The position numbers were made by a program, and so were the translations under genes. From Sipunculus nudus (lineage: Eukaryota; Annelida; Sipuncula; Golfingiida; Sipunculidae), in NCBI GenBank assembly GCA_026874595.1, contig JAPPUL010000084.1, positions 848,356 to 912,355 on the forward strand: 64,000 nt of DNA, given 5' to 3'. Below the pieces are notes generated by a model, which was given only the letters and a program-made list of their open reading frames with translations, did not search any database and had not been told where the DNA came from. Below, one piece after another: positions 18,173 to 28,437 of the stretch. Every line of letters starts with the position of its first letter. The stretch's first letter is position 1.

Positions 18173-20482
18173 CTAAAATGTCCCCTCGTCTATCTCAAGC
18201 GCCGTTACTGTTGCTATATTAACTATGTTTTCTACCGTCGACCCCTTCTCAAGCACATTCACCGGCTTTTGCATCCCCATCAATATCGGACCTATCAATT
18301 CCGCGTTCGCTAGCTTGCTTATTAATTTATAGCCTATGTTGGCTGAGTGCAACTCCGGGAATATTAGCACGTTCGCTTGGCCCCTTATATGCGAAAATGG
18401 GAAAAACTCCTCTATCAAATCAGGACTTAATGCTACATCTGCGTGCATCTCACCATCTACTACTATATCCGGATTACTTTGTCTAACCAGCTTTACCGCT
18501 TTTGCTACCTTCGATGCACTGCGGTGTCTTACACTACCAAAATTCGAAAACGACAACATCGCTATCCGTGGCTCAATCCCAAACGCCTTTGACGCCTTCG
18601 CACAGTTAAACGCTATTTGGGCAAGCTCCTCCGCACTTGGGTCTATATTCACTGTCGTATCCGCAAAGATTAATGTCCTATCCTTAAACATTACTAGATA
18701 AAAACCAGATACTACCTCCAAATTATCCCGTATCTTTACCACTTCAAGCGCCGGTCGCATTGTATCCGGATAAGGACGCGTTACCCCTGATACCACTCCA
18801 TCTGCATCCCCCATCTCAAGCATCAGCATCCCATAATATATGTTTTGCTTTAATAGATCTTCTGCTGTCCCCAAAAATACTCCCTTACGCTGACGCAAGG
18901 TATAAAGCCTCTTTGCATAAGCATCTTTACGTTCTGATTTAAGTGGATCCACTATCTTTATACCCTCAAGCGATAACCTTTGACTCTTTGCTCTGGCTAT
19001 TATCTCTTCTTCATCTCCCAACAATATTGGGGTTGCTATCTTTTCATCCGATAGTACGTGTGCCGCCTTTAGTATCTTATCTGAGTTGCCCTCCGGAAAC
19101 ACTATTAAGTGTTTCTTTCCTCTTACCCGGTTTATTAGCTTCCTTACCAAGAATTCTCGCGTCCCGTGTATCTTTTCAAGCTTTAATCTATATTCCTCAA
19201 AATCCTCTATCGGTTTCCTTGCTACCCCACTCCGTACCGCCGCCATCGCTACTGCACTTGCCACATACGTCAAAGCCCGGGGATCAAAGGGCTTGGGTAT
19301 TATATATTCTCGTCCAAATTCAAGATAGTTTATATTATATGCCTTCAATACCTCATCCGGTACCGGCTCCCGCGCAAGATCCGCTAACGCCTTTACCGCT
19401 GCTATCTTCATTTCCTCATTTATTGAGCGCGCACTCGTATCTAGTGCCCCCCGAAATATAAATGGAAAGCCTAATACGTTATTTACCTGATTCGGATAAT
19501 CACTCCGCCCTGTCGCCATTATTACATCATCTCGGGCCTCAACCGCCTCCGGATACGTTATCTCAGGATCAGGATTTGCCATCGCAAATACTATCGGATT
19601 CTTCGACATCCTCTTTACCATAGCCTGTGTTACCACTCCCCCAACCGATAGCCCCACAAATACATCTGCTCCATCCATCGCCTCTTCTAAACTCCTCTTC
19701 TGTGTCTCAATCGCAAACTCTGCCTTCTCCTCCCACATCTGACCTTCTCGCCCTTTATATATCACTCCCTGCCTATCGCACATGAAGATATTCTCCTTCC
19801 TCACTCCAACAGATATATATAAACGCGCACACGATATCCCCGCCGCCCCTGCCCCATTAACCACCACTACTACTTCATCTATTTTCTTCCCCGCAAGTTC
19901 TACCGCATTCAACAACGCTGCCGCTGATATTATCGCTGTCCCATGCTGATCATCGTGAAATACCGGAATCTCAAGCTCCTCTTTTAACTTCTTCTCTATA
20001 TAAAAACAATCCGGGGCGCTTATATCCTCCAGATTTATTCCCCCAAACGTTGGCGACATCAGCTTTACCGCCTCCACAAACTTATCCTTATCCCTTGTCT
20101 CAAGCTCTATGTCAAATACATCTATATCCGCAAACTTCTTAAATAGTACCCCCTTCCCTTCCATTACTGGCTTCCCCGCAAGCGCTCCTATGTCCCCAAG
20201 CCCAAGTACCGCTGTCCCATTCGTTATCACCCCTACCAAGTTCCCCTTTGATGTATATTTATATGCGTTTTGTTTGTCCTCTTTTATCTTTAAACACGGA
20301 AGCGCAACTCCCGGTGTGTAGGCAAGCGATAAGTCCCTTTGCGAACTGCAGGACTTTGTCGGTACCACCTCTATCTTCCCCGGACGCCCTTCCTCGTGAT
20401 ATGATAAGGCTTGCTCTTCCCTTATTTGCTTCTTTAGGTCAGACTCCTCCTCTACTTCTTTTTCTACCTTGTCTTCTTCCAA
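18173..20482 (-). CDS. maeB: Malic enzyme fused to a phosphotransacetylase domain (MaeB type)
   Basis: 769 residues, the normal length for the bifunctional MaeB. The N-terminal malic enzyme (to ~430) shows [32 protein letters not shown] and the NAD(P) site [16 protein letters not shown]. The C-terminal phosphotransacetylase-like domain (~440-769) shows [36 protein letters not shown] and a final [17 protein letters not shown]. The reaction is malate to pyruvate plus CO2 with NADP reduction; the second domain is usually regulatory, binding acetyl-CoA. The start is TTG with AAGGG upstream. Single-gene unit. Confidence 0.95.
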   Translation of the reverse strand: MEEDKVEKEVEEESDLKKQIREEQALSYHEEGRPGKIEVVPTKSCSSQRDLSLAYTPGVALPCLKIKEDKQNAYKYTSKGNLVGVITNGTAVLGLGDIGALAGKPVMEGKGVLFKKFADIDVFDIELETRDKDKFVEAVKLMSPTFGGINLEDISAPDCFYIEKKLKEELEIPVFHDDQHGTAIISAAALLNAVELAGKKIDEVVVVVNGAGAAGISCARLYISVGVRKENIFMCDRQGVIYKGREGQMWEEKAEFAIETQKRSLEEAMDGADVFVGLSVGGVVTQAMVKRMSKNPIVFAMANPDPEITYPEAVEARDDVIMATGRSDYPNQVNNVLGFPFIFRGALDTSARSINEEMKIAAVKALADLAREPVPDEVLKAYNINYLEFGREYIIPKPFDPRALTYVASAVAMAAVRSGVARKPIEDFEEYRLKLEKIHGTREFLVRKLINRVRGKKHLIVFPEGNSDKILKAAHVLSDEKIATPILLGDEEEIIARAKSQRLSLEGIKIVDPLKSERKDAYAKRLYTLRQRKGVFLGTAEDLLKQNIYYGMLMLEMGDADGVVSGVTRPYPDTMRPALEVVKIRDNLEVVSGFYLVMFKDRTLIFADTTVNIDPSAEELAQIAFNCAKASKAFGIEPRIAMLSFSNFGSVRHRSASKVAKAVKLVRQSNPDIVVDGEMHADVALSPDLIEEFFPFSHIRGQANVLIFPELHSANIGYKLISKLANAELIGPILMGMQKPVNVLEKGSTVENIVNIATVTALEIDEGTF

Positions 20483-20686
20483 TTCTTTTTTACCCTTAAT
20501 CCCTTTTTATTTATATTTATAGCATCCTCCAGCACCCCCCATCCCTTTTACTCTCCCTTAACCATATTCACTCCATTTAAACCACTTTTTAAAACCCCTC
20601 AACTTCTACTTGCTGATTTTTATTTAAATATAACCTAATTATTATTTTCAAAGCCCCTATTTATATTATTTATTAATTATTATTTA

Positions 20687-20715
20687 TTGACGTTAGCACC
20701 CTTTTTCTATATATT
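20687..20715 (+). promoter_or_regulatory. Probable promoter of the tRNA-Asn gene
   Basis: TTGACG, 17 bases, TATATT; the predicted start falls ~15 bases before the tRNA. The rest of the 255-bp gap after maeB is AT-rich with no other feature visible. Confidence 0.6.
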
Positions 20716-20737
20716 CCTTCCTACGGGCCTTACATAT

Positions 20738-20810
20738 TCCCCTGTAGCTCAATCGGTAGAGCGGCTGGCTGTTAACCAGTAGGTTGTAAGTTCGAGTCTT
20801 ACCGGGGGAG
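20738..20810 (+). tRNA. tRNA-Asn (anticodon GTT)
   Basis: Full cloverleaf read by eye: acceptor TCCCCTG with CGGGGGA, D-stem GCTC/GAGC, anticodon stem GCTGG/CCAGT with loop CTGTTAA (anticodon GTT), five-base variable loop AGGTT, T-arm GTAAG TTCGAGT CTTAC, discriminator G. The 3' CCA is not encoded (CATCAT follows). Confidence 0.96.
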
Positions 20811-20892
20811 CATCATCATTATAAATAAAGCACATGCCTTTGATTTTAGAAATAGCTTTTGATCGCTTAAAGTTAATTTTGTAAAAGTTTTA

Positions 20893-21780
20893 ATGTATCT
20901 TTTTATCTGTATGTTTTTACTAAAAATAAAAAACTCTATACATTTAAAAACTACCTGCCTGCCTGCGATTATCTCACTCATTACAATTATCACCCCCCTT
21001 ATAGCCTCCCCGCCTACTAACTCATTCTCTTTTAAAAACTCTATCTCTAAAAACTCTATCTCTAAAAACTCTACTTCTAATCAAAACACCATTTTAGTCG
21101 CCGTCTCAAGCAATTTTGTAAACCCCATGAACGCTATTGTAAAGCATTTTCACAAACTGCATAACTACAAAGTCCTCCTAAGCTTCGCATCCACCGCAAA
21201 ACACTATGCGCAAATTATTCATGGCGCCCCCTATCACCTCTTCTTTGCTGCCGATTCCAAACACCCTAAGCTCCTTGAACAAAAAGGCTTTGCTATCAAT
21301 AAATCCAGATTCACTTATGCCATCGGTAAAATAGTTCTATGGTCTGCTTCTAACTCCATCAAGTTTAATAACCAAGATATCCTATCTCAAAAACACAAAT
21401 TCCAATACCTTGCAATCGCAAACCCTAAACTTGCTCCATACGGTAAGGCCGCTTATCAAGTTTTAGTTAATTTAAACTTATGGCACTCCCTTAAAAATAA
21501 ATGCGTCTTCGGCGAGAACATCTCTCAAACATTCCTCTTTACCAAAACTAATAACGCTCAGCTTGGCTTCGTTGCACTCTCTCAAATAAAACATTATATA
21601 CAAAAACTTAAATACACAAAAACTTCATACTGGATCGTTCCCCAAAACCTTTATCACCCCATTAAACAACAGGCCATCTTAATCAAAAATCATCCAACTG
21701 CTGCCGCTTTTATTAACTTCTTTAACAATAACAACAAAGTTAAGGCCATCTTAAAGCACTTCGGATACCAGTTGCCATGA
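20893..21780 (+). CDS. modA: Molybdate ABC transporter, periplasmic substrate-binding protein
   Basis: 295 residues. A signal peptide (~residues 20-43) is followed by a low-complexity stretch of three near-identical KNS(I/T)S units encoded by a ~15-bp DNA repeat. The mature part matches ModA: ILVAVSSNFVNPMNAIVKHF, KVLLSFASTAKHYAQI, YHLFFAADSKHPKLL, ANPKLAPYGKAAYQVL. It captures molybdate (or tungstate). The stop overlaps the start of modB (ATGA). First gene of modABC. Confidence 0.92.
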   Translation: MYLFICMFLLKIKNSIHLKTTCLPAIISLITIITPLIASPPTNSFSFKNSISKNSISKNSTSNQNTILVAVSSNFVNPMNAIVKHFHKLHNYKVLLSFASTAKHYAQIIHGAPYHLFFAADSKHPKLLEQKGFAINKSRFTYAIGKIVLWSASNSIKFNNQDILSQKHKFQYLAIANPKLAPYGKAAYQVLVNLNLWHSLKNKCVFGENISQTFLFTKTNNAQLGFVALSQIKHYIQKLKYTKTSYWIVPQNLYHPIKQQAILIKNHPTAAAFINFFNNNNKVKAILKHFGYQLP

Positions 21781-22463
21781 TCTTTGACCAGCAAACTATT
21801 ACTGCTTTCTTACTAACCATAAAACTTGCTTCCCTGTCCACTTTCATATTATTATTAATCTCAACCCCCCTTGCTTGGTGGCTCTCTCAAACTAAATGCA
21901 AATTTAAATTCATTTTAGAGGCCTTCGTTGCACTGCCACTCGTTTTGCCACCAACCGTTCTTGGCTTTTATCTCCTCGTTGCTTTGGCCCCCCAAGGCCC
22001 TATCGGTTCCATTATTAATACTTTAGGCTTAAAACCTTTCGTTTTTAACTTCTCCGGTCTGGTCTTTGGCTCTTTAATCTATTCTTTACCCTTTGTCGTT
22101 CAGCCCATACAAGATGCTTTTAGCTCTATCAGTAACCGCAATTTTGAAGTCGCTGCTACCTTAGGAGCCTCCCCTTTAAACCGATTCTTTACTATCGCTT
22201 TACCTTTGGCTTGGAGAGGCTTTGTTACGGCTTGTGTCCTTGGCTTTGCTCATACCTTGGGGGAGTTTGGCGTTGTCCTTATGATTGGTGGCAATATTCC
22301 TGGCTCCACTAAAGTCATATCCATTGCCATTTATGACCATGTTGAGGCCCTTGACTACAACCAGGCTTATCTTATATCTGCTACCTTATTAATCGCTTCC
22401 TTTCTTATGTTAATTATTGTCTATTCTATTAATCGACGCTTTACTATAGCTATAAGACAATAG
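21777..22463 (+). CDS. modB: Molybdate ABC transporter permease
   Basis: 228 residues with five to six membrane segments (for example LLLISTPLAWWL, FVALPLVLPPTVLGFYLLVAL, LMLIIVYSI). The permease EAA loop, contact site for the ATPase, is visible: EVAATLGASPLNRFFTIALP (EAA...G). It also has GFAHTLGEFGVVLMIGGNIPG, characteristic of ModB. Overlaps modA by four bases and precedes modC by ~10 bases. Confidence 0.94.
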   Translation: MIFDQQTITAFLLTIKLASLSTFILLLISTPLAWWLSQTKCKFKFILEAFVALPLVLPPTVLGFYLLVALAPQGPIGSIINTLGLKPFVFNFSGLVFGSLIYSLPFVVQPIQDAFSSISNRNFEVAATLGASPLNRFFTIALPLAWRGFVTACVLGFAHTLGEFGVVLMIGGNIPGSTKVISIAIYDHVEALDYNQAYLISATLLIASFLMLIIVYSINRRFTIAIRQ

Positions 22464-22473
22464 GAATAAGGCA

Positions 22474-23151
22474 ATGAACAACATTAAAATTAACTTGAAA
22501 CTTAAACGCAAAGACTTCTACCTTAAAATCAATATCACTCTACCCACAAAAGGTATAACTGCTTTATTTGGCCCCTCCGGTTCTGGTAAAACTACTTTGC
22601 TTCGCTCTATTGCAGGTTTAGAACAAAGTTGTTTTGGGACCATTACTTTTAATAACTACGTTTGGCTAAATAAAGATAATAATACCTTTGTCCCCACTCA
22701 CAAAAGAGCTATTGGATACGTCTTTCAGGAACCAAGCCTATTCCCTCATATGTCTGTAAAACAAAATATTTTATATGCTTACAAACGAAGACAAATTCAT
22801 AAGAAAAATTATATGTCATTAAACTATATTATAGAATTACTTGATTTACAAAAGTTGCTAAAAAGAAAACCTAATATGCTCTCAGGCGGCGAACAAAAAC
22901 GTATTGCCATAGCTCGAGCTTTAGCCACAAATCCCAATATCTTACTTATGGATGAACCGCTAAGCGCTCTTGATTATAATCGTAAAACTCAAATCCTACC
23001 ACACATACAAACTCTACACGAAAAACTTCAAATCCCTATTTTATATGTTACTCACTCTAAAGAGGAAGTAAAGAAACTTGCTCATTTTATTGTAAGACTT
23101 GAAAATGGACATGTTAAACATTATGGCAAGTTTAAACCTTCTCTTCTTTAA
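22474..23151 (+). CDS. modC: Molybdate ABC transporter ATPase, short form
   Basis: 225 residues. Walker A GPSGSGKTTLLRSIAGL, Q-loop VFQEPSLFPHM, signature LSGGEQKRIAIARALA, Walker B ILLMDEPLSALD and the switch His in VTHSKEEV are all intact. It ends after the ATPase core: the usual ~120-residue C-terminal molybdate-binding (TOBE/Mop) domain of ModC is absent, so transport may lack that feedback inhibition. A clean stop and no downstream remnant suggest a natural short form. Confidence 0.92.
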   Translation: MNNIKINLKLKRKDFYLKINITLPTKGITALFGPSGSGKTTLLRSIAGLEQSCFGTITFNNYVWLNKDNNTFVPTHKRAIGYVFQEPSLFPHMSVKQNILYAYKRRQIHKKNYMSLNYIIELLDLQKLLKRKPNMLSGGEQKRIAIARALATNPNILLMDEPLSALDYNRKTQILPHIQTLHEKLQIPILYVTHSKEEVKKLAHFIVRLENGHVKHYGKFKPSLL

Positions 23152-23323
23152 ACTTTTACCTTCTGCAACCATAAACAATAATCTCTTTATTGGCTACCTA
23201 TTCTCTACTCATATATCAAAATCTTACCATCTTACCATACTTTTTTTTAAAAAAAAATGTTTATATTAAATGCACAACATTAAATGCACTTTTATGACTT
23301 ATATTTTTTAAATAAGATAGAGG

Positions 23324-24151
23324 ATGGATAAATTACGCTTCTATTTCAAGAATTCGTATTATATAATACTTAGAATACTTAGAATACTTAGAAAGTTTAT
23401 TTTCAACAACTTCTTACTAAAACCTATTTTGCCATTCATCCCTTATTATGCTAAAAATATTGGCGAGCAAAATCCAAACATCAGAGTTAATAAATATTTA
23501 AATTACCTAAAAACGAATAATTACTCAATAAAAGACAAAGTTATCATAGAAATCGGTATCGGAACCACCAATAGTACTGCTTATGCCCTCGTTAAAAATG
23601 GTGCTCGGTTTGTTTTTGCATATGAACCTTATGCCCATTTTAATCATAAACTCGATCTAAAACTATTAGAAAATATTTCTTGTAATAATATTACTTTAGC
23701 TAAAAAGTTTATGTCAAAAGTAAAAAGAATTAAAAATCTAAAAGACATTCAAAATACTTCTATTGAATTAGCCCTCTACTCTTCTGTCCTTGAACACGTT
23801 AAAGACTTGGAAACACTATTTAAAGAACTTATGACTAAATTAACAAAAAATGCCATTATGCTTCATGAGGTTGATTATAAAGACCATTTCTTTAAATATC
23901 CTTTTCATTTCCTAACTTTCTCAAAAACCATTTGGGATACTCTATTAAATCCTGGAGACCTATATCGAGCAAGATTTAATGACCATATTAAGCTATTTGA
24001 CAGATTAAACCTAAATACAAAAGTCATTCATAAACAAAAGGATAATTTTGAGTTTAGTAAAATCAAAAACTTTATTTCTTCAGACTTCGATAAAAATGAT
24101 AGCGACCTTAATGTTTGCATTGCCACTTTCCTTATATCACAGGATAAATAG
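23324..24151 (+). CDS. Class I SAM-dependent methyltransferase
   Basis: 275 residues. The SAM-binding motif I is seen in KVIIEIGIGTTNSTAYALVK (residues ~66-85), an acidic residue ends the next strand (FAYEPYAHF), and ELALYSSVLEHVKDLETLF matches the post-I/motif IV region of methyltransf_11-like enzymes. The N-terminus is basic and hydrophobic. Substrate not determinable. It stands alone between modC and the CDGSH gene. Confidence 0.72.
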   Translation: MDKLRFYFKNSYYIILRILRILRKFIFNNFLLKPILPFIPYYAKNIGEQNPNIRVNKYLNYLKTNNYSIKDKVIIEIGIGTTNSTAYALVKNGARFVFAYEPYAHFNHKLDLKLLENISCNNITLAKKFMSKVKRIKNLKDIQNTSIELALYSSVLEHVKDLETLFKELMTKLTKNAIMLHEVDYKDHFFKYPFHFLTFSKTIWDTLLNPGDLYRARFNDHIKLFDRLNLNTKVIHKQKDNFEFSKIKNFISSDFDKNDSDLNVCIATFLISQDK

Positions 24152-24318
24152 CATATTTATTTTTTTACCTTTGACTTACATACTCTTTTTAAATACTTTT
24201 TCTTTAAACTTATATGCTAAAGTACTATATTTAGAACAATTTAAAAATACTTTAAAAATACTATGTAAGGAAACACGTATGGAAATCTCCTAAAATATTT
24301 GCACGAAAACCAAAAGTA

Positions 24319-24531
24319 ATGTCACTAACTGCCGGAACCTCTTATGAATGGTGTACTTGCGGCAAAGCCTCAGATGATGCTCAACCTTTTTGTGATGGCT
24401 CTCATGAGGGTAGCAAGTTTATACCTAAAGTATTTTCTCCTGAACAGGATCGTAAAGCCGCTATTTGTATGTGTAAGAATACCCAAAATCCTCCATACTG
24501 CGACGGTTCTCATCGGAAACTTAAAGATTAG
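24319..24531 (+). CDS. CDGSH iron-sulfur protein with two cluster sites
   Basis: 70 residues from the ATG at 24319. Two CDGSH motifs are present: CTCGKASDDAQPFCDGSH (C-x-C-x9-C-D-G-S-H) and CMCKNTQNPPYCDGSH. Each should bind a [2Fe-2S] cluster by three Cys and one His. The same frame stays open upstream and reads family-like residues (SPKIFARKPKV) but has no start codon, while an ATG with AAGG upstream (24279) lies one frame off. The true N-terminus may have been lost to a one-base indel near 24285. Function: redox or Fe-S transfer. Confidence 0.85.
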   Translation: MSLTAGTSYEWCTCGKASDDAQPFCDGSHEGSKFIPKVFSPEQDRKAAICMCKNTQNPPYCDGSHRKLKD

Positions 24532-24661
24532 TAAAATAGCACAAAAACAAAAAAAGCCATAAAATACAATATATATTATAAGTAGTATATTTTTTAATTA
24601 GTATATTTTATACATTCGAAAAACTTCCCTATACGTTAATTAGGATGATGAGGGAATGTGA

Positions 24662-25339
24662 TTGCAAAGATATCCATTAAAAATAACCTACCTTCAAGAG
24701 GCTAAAGATAATACTAAAGAGTTTGCAAAACTTTTAAAAGAGGATAAAGCATACCAAAATCCTTTTGCCGGACAACCTAAATCAACTCGTTGGCTAAACG
24801 CTATATGCCAGTTCCATAAACCAAATAGGACAGGGTATGGACTTGAGGAAGCAATTGAGAGATTACAGGAAAGCTTTAGTAGCCGTCAAAAGACTCCCCA
24901 AAATAATAAAGAAATAAAAGCTTTGACAAACGCCCTAAATAAACATATAAATAACTGTAAAATAAATAAATACGAGTATGTAGACTCAAGACATTCTATT
25001 TCTAAAAGCTCTAAATTAGCAAAGTTAACACAAAGTCTTGAGCTTGTAGGATGGATATATTGGTTATTGTATCAAACTCTTGATAGTAAATTAATCGGAC
25101 TTATAATTAGAAACCCTGAAGACATTATAGAATGGAAATCTGAACTTAGGTATCCTATTATGCAATATTACATTAAAGAACAATATAATCTTGTCTTTAA
25201 AAACGTAGAAGTTGGGGTTATTGATTATACAACTGGGACTATGGAGTTTATGTCATATACAAATGAAGAAATACAAAACGCATACGATATGCTAAAAGTA
25301 ATATCTGAAGAGATAACAGCTATATTAAAAATACCTTAA
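24662..25339 (+). CDS. Hypothetical cytoplasmic protein
   Basis: 225 residues from TTG at 24662, preceded by GAGG; a stop immediately upstream in frame rules out a longer form. No signal peptide or membrane segment except a possible helix LELVGWIYWLLYQTL. Near the start, TRWLNAICQFHKPNRTGYGLEEAIERLQE looks structured. I do not recognise a family. Codon use is like that of neighbouring genes. Confidence 0.55.
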   Translation: MQRYPLKITYLQEAKDNTKEFAKLLKEDKAYQNPFAGQPKSTRWLNAICQFHKPNRTGYGLEEAIERLQESFSSRQKTPQNNKEIKALTNALNKHINNCKINKYEYVDSRHSISKSSKLAKLTQSLELVGWIYWLLYQTLDSKLIGLIIRNPEDIIEWKSELRYPIMQYYIKEQYNLVFKNVEVGVIDYTTGTMEFMSYTNEEIQNAYDMLKVISEEITAILKIP

Positions 25340-25368
25340 AGATATAAGCATATGTTAAACAATAATAT

Positions 25369-26634
25369 TCAATCATCTACATCTTCAAGTGGTAAGCTCT
25401 TATTCGTATTAGCTCCTAAACCCTTTAATTTCTCAACCCTCCCAATAACCGAACCACGACCAGTTTTAAGCTTTTTAAGTGCATCATTATAACTATCTTC
25501 TGCCTGCCCAAGCCGTTTGCCAATCTGTTCCATATCACCTACAAAACCTACTATCTTATCGTATAATCCCCCAGCCTCATCCGCTATCTTTTTTGCATTC
25601 TTATTTTGTGAGTCAAGCCGCCAAATAGATGATATCGTCTTAAGCATCCCAAATAATGTCGACGGACAAACAATTACTACACCCTTAGACCATGCATAGC
25701 TCAATAAATCCTTATCCTCTCGCATCCCATATTCCGAGGCCAGCATATAAACACCCTCCAACGGTACAAACATTAATACAAAATTAGGTGAGTTTATATT
25801 ATCAAGACTTTGGTATTTCGATAAATTATCTATATGTTTTTGTAACGATTGATATATTGCCTCTCGTAAATTCTTTTTCTCAGAATCATCATCCGTTGCA
25901 CAGTATCTATCATAATGCACAAGACTAACTTTTGAGTCTATAACTATATGTCTTTCCTCTGGCAACATTATTACAAAATCAGGTCGCAAAACCTTCCCAT
26001 CTTCATTACGTAAATTAAGTCCCTTCCCCTCCTGACTATAATATATCCCCTCGAAAGACCAGACTCCTCAAGTAATCTCTTAAGAGCCATCTCACCCCAA
26101 TTACCCTGCTTCTTTACATCTCCTCTAAGCGCCTTCGTTAAACTCCCTGCCTCCTTACTCATATCTTTCCCTATATCCCTTATATGCGATATCTCCCTCT
26201 CTATCGTCCCAACTCCCCTATAAAAACTCTTTGTGAAACTCTCCAAGTGAATTCCTAAAGGGTTCAAGTAAACGCTTAAGCCCCTCTTGCGACTTTATAC
26301 TCTTTTCCTCAAATAGCTTGTTTGCTATGTTTTCAAATTCAAGACGTGAGCTCTTTTGTATCTCTTCTATATCTCGCTTGTGCTCTTTTATCCTTAAATC
26401 CAAATTATTACGCTCCGCCTCAAGCAAGATATTCTTCTCCCGACTTGCCCTTAACTCCTCCTCAAGAGATTCCACTTTCTCATTATCTTCCCTCATATCT
26501 AAAATCGCCTTATCCCGTGCCTCCTCTGCTTTACGTACCCCAAGTCGCGATACATAATAGCCTATAAAAATACCTAGCAAAATACCTAAAACCAAACCAA
26601 GTAATAATTGTAAGCTTATTGTAATATCTTCCAT
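25369..26634 (-). pseudogene. rmuC: DNA recombination protein RmuC, two frameshifts
   Basis: Three consecutive frames together cover a full RmuC. First, from 26634: N-terminal membrane anchor (LLLGLVLGILLGIFIGYYV) and coiled coil. Second: ALRGDVKKQGNWGEMALKRL. Third, to 25369: RPDFVIMLPEERHIVIDSK, VLMFVPLEGVYML, AEDSYNDALKKLKTGRGSVI. The first shift is resolved by removing one T from a T5 run (~26225); the second by adding one G to a G4 run (~26055). RmuC limits inversions at short inverted repeats. Either a recent pseudogene or homopolymer errors in the sequence. Confidence 0.85.
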
Positions 26635-26903
26635 AGCGAAATACTCCTTCTATTAATCATATTAAAACCTCCCACAAACCCCCTGCCTCCCTTTTAATAT
26701 AACTTTTTTATCTCAGCTTAATCTATCTCTTATATTTTATTTTTAATCGGACGGCTTAACTAACTCGCTTTTTAGACTTTACTAAACTCAATGTGTCTCT
26801 TCCCTTGCTTTAATGCCTACAAACCATTCCCAAATGCATATCCTTAAAAGCAATAAAAACCTTCTGCCACTACCACTACCCCCTACCCCCTACTCTAAGT
26901 TAA

Positions 26904-27416
26904 TCAGTATCTAAGCTTTATCTTTATAGATTGATAAGTACCTAGATCAAAAGCTGCGTTTTTGTAACTCGGTGGACCAAATGTCCCAAGCGCCCCTCGA
27001 CTAAATCCATAGCCTTCCTTCGGAATACCAAAAATCCCTGTGTCAAGCTTTTCATTCTCATTTGCATCGTGATACGCCGCAACCGCATACTTACCCAATT
27101 TAAGTCCTTTGAACTGCACTTCTACACTAGAAACTTTAGCTGCTATTAATTGGCCTTTGTAAGATTTTGTCTCATCTGGCCACCCCTCATCTTGATTATA
27201 AAGACCTATTCGTATATTCCCCAAAGCACTTTCTACCCCTTCTACACTAACAGTCAGATCATATGTCTTATCAGACACAACCACAAAATCTTGTCCCCGT
27301 AAATTAGCTTTTGTATTCGCATTTGTATCTTTTATACTTAAATGCACTAAAAGAACTGCAAATACTAATATTGACATTGTTTTCATCTTTGTTTTCATCT
27401 TTGTTTTCATCTCCAT
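26904..27416 (-). CDS. Secreted DUF2141-family protein
   Basis: 170 residues. Signal peptide (SILVFAVLLVHLSIKDTNA) after an odd N-terminus in which a ~12-bp unit (ATGAAAACAAAG) is repeated, giving four closely spaced in-frame Met. The domain matches DUF2141: GNIRIGLYNQDEGWP, LGKYAVAAYHDANENEKLDT, GIPKEGYGFSRGALGTFGPP, AAFDL. A beta-sandwich periplasmic or surface protein of unknown function. The real start may be any of the repeated ATGs. Confidence 0.82.
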   Translation of the reverse strand: MEMKTKMKTKMKTMSILVFAVLLVHLSIKDTNANTKANLRGQDFVVVSDKTYDLTVSVEGVESALGNIRIGLYNQDEGWPDETKSYKGQLIAAKVSSVEVQFKGLKLGKYAVAAYHDANENEKLDTGIFGIPKEGYGFSRGALGTFGPPSYKNAAFDLGTYQSIKIKLRY

Positions 27417-27584
27417 TAATTGATCTTTAATTATTGATATTAAACTAATAAAATCAATATTTGAACAATATTTGAATAAGTATAACTCTTGATAAGCACT
27501 TTTACAAGAATTTTTATTTTTGTATATTTGTTCGGTTTATAGAGACTTAGGCAGTATGCCTTCTGGAGAGCTTTTATAATAAAA

Positions 27585-27623
27585 AAACAAGAAATTAGGT
27601 TTTATAAACCTAATCCCTTGTTT
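27585..27623 (-). terminator. Strong intrinsic terminator hairpin inside a long intergenic region
   Basis: AAACAAG and CTTGTTT enclose ATTAGGTTT-TAT-AAACCTAAT: two stacked perfect stems (7 and 9 bp) split by a small internal loop. On the minus strand the stem is followed directly by seven T; on the plus strand by four. No annotated minus-strand gene ends here, so the hairpin implies an unannotated transcript, most likely on the minus strand from 27.63-28.03 kb. Confidence 0.7.
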
Positions 27624-27624
27624 T

Positions 27625-28030
27625 ACTTGATAATTAAAGGAGTTTCGTACATTAGCTTCTAACACTTATTTTAACATTGTAACATCTACTTTTTTTCTTT
27701 TTTTTTACTCTTTCTTTATTATTTACAATTATCTTAATATACTTAAGATACAATCCCCTCCTATTTAATAGATAAAAAGAAGAGGATTGTTTTTACGATA
27801 AGGAGGAAGACTTTGTTAATCCTTTAACTGCCTCTTTCGTAGTTTGGTTGAGTGTTTCCTTTTTGTTAGGCTATATTGGAAACACTAAATCTCTATTTTA
27901 GCCTCAACTTTATTTAACTTTTTTAGACGCCTTATGCCCTATCTGAGACTATCTTTCTACAATCCTTATCCTTATCCTTTATAAAAAACACCTACTTTAT
28001 TTAAGTTTTTTTTAACCCTTATTTTTTTTA
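27625..28030. other. Gene-free region with several long-range inverted repeats, candidate structured RNA
   Basis: No ORF of credible length. Inverted repeats: CAATCC...GGATTG (27752-27789), GTGTTTCC...GGAAACAC (27852-27886), nested inside GTTGAG...CTCAAC (27847-27907), with an alternative pairing AGGCTA (27870) to TAGCCT (27898) that would compete with it. It ends against the hairpin at 27585. It does not match tmRNA, RNase P, SRP RNA or a riboswitch I know. Confidence 0.35.
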
Positions 28031-28082
28031 AAACCTTTTGTTTAATCTTGATTTTACTATTATGTATTTTAGTATGGCTACT

Positions 28083-28358
28083 ATGTTAATTTTAGAAGGT
28101 ATAGTTCAAGGCGTTGGCTGTAGACATTATTGTTCTTTATATGCTAAGGAGCTAAAGATAAAAGGTTCTGCATCAAACCTTAAAAACGGCTGTGTAAAAC
28201 TTGTTTTGCTATCTGATAACCAAGATAGTATCTCAAACATTATCTTTGCTCTAAAAAATAATACTAAACAATTTTCATTTCACGGTCATATCAAAACCAT
28301 TCGCACTTACAATAATATTGATGACAAATATGCTCATTTTGGCGATTACACTTTTTAG
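28083..28358 (+). CDS. acyP: Acylphosphatase
   Basis: 91 residues from the ATG at 28083; the frame is open back to 28038 with other possible starts, but this one gives the family's normal length. EGIVQGVGCRHYCSLYAKEL carries the phosphate-binding loop and the essential Arg (in CRHY), and IKGSASNLKNGCVKLVL the essential Asn. It hydrolyses acyl phosphates. It is upstream of the GyrI-like gene by ~80 bp. Confidence 0.83.
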   Translation: MLILEGIVQGVGCRHYCSLYAKELKIKGSASNLKNGCVKLVLLSDNQDSISNIIFALKNNTKQFSFHGHIKTIRTYNNIDDKYAHFGDYTF

Positions 28359-28437
28359 CTTAGTAATACCTTTTTTTAGTATATTTATATCTAATTTTAA
28401 ACTAAACTAAATTCTTTTTTGTTCTGGGGGACCTTTC

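Noticed and set aside
27625-28030. tmRNA, RNase P or SRP RNA in the long gap
   Set aside because: None of their conserved sequence blocks could be found on either strand.
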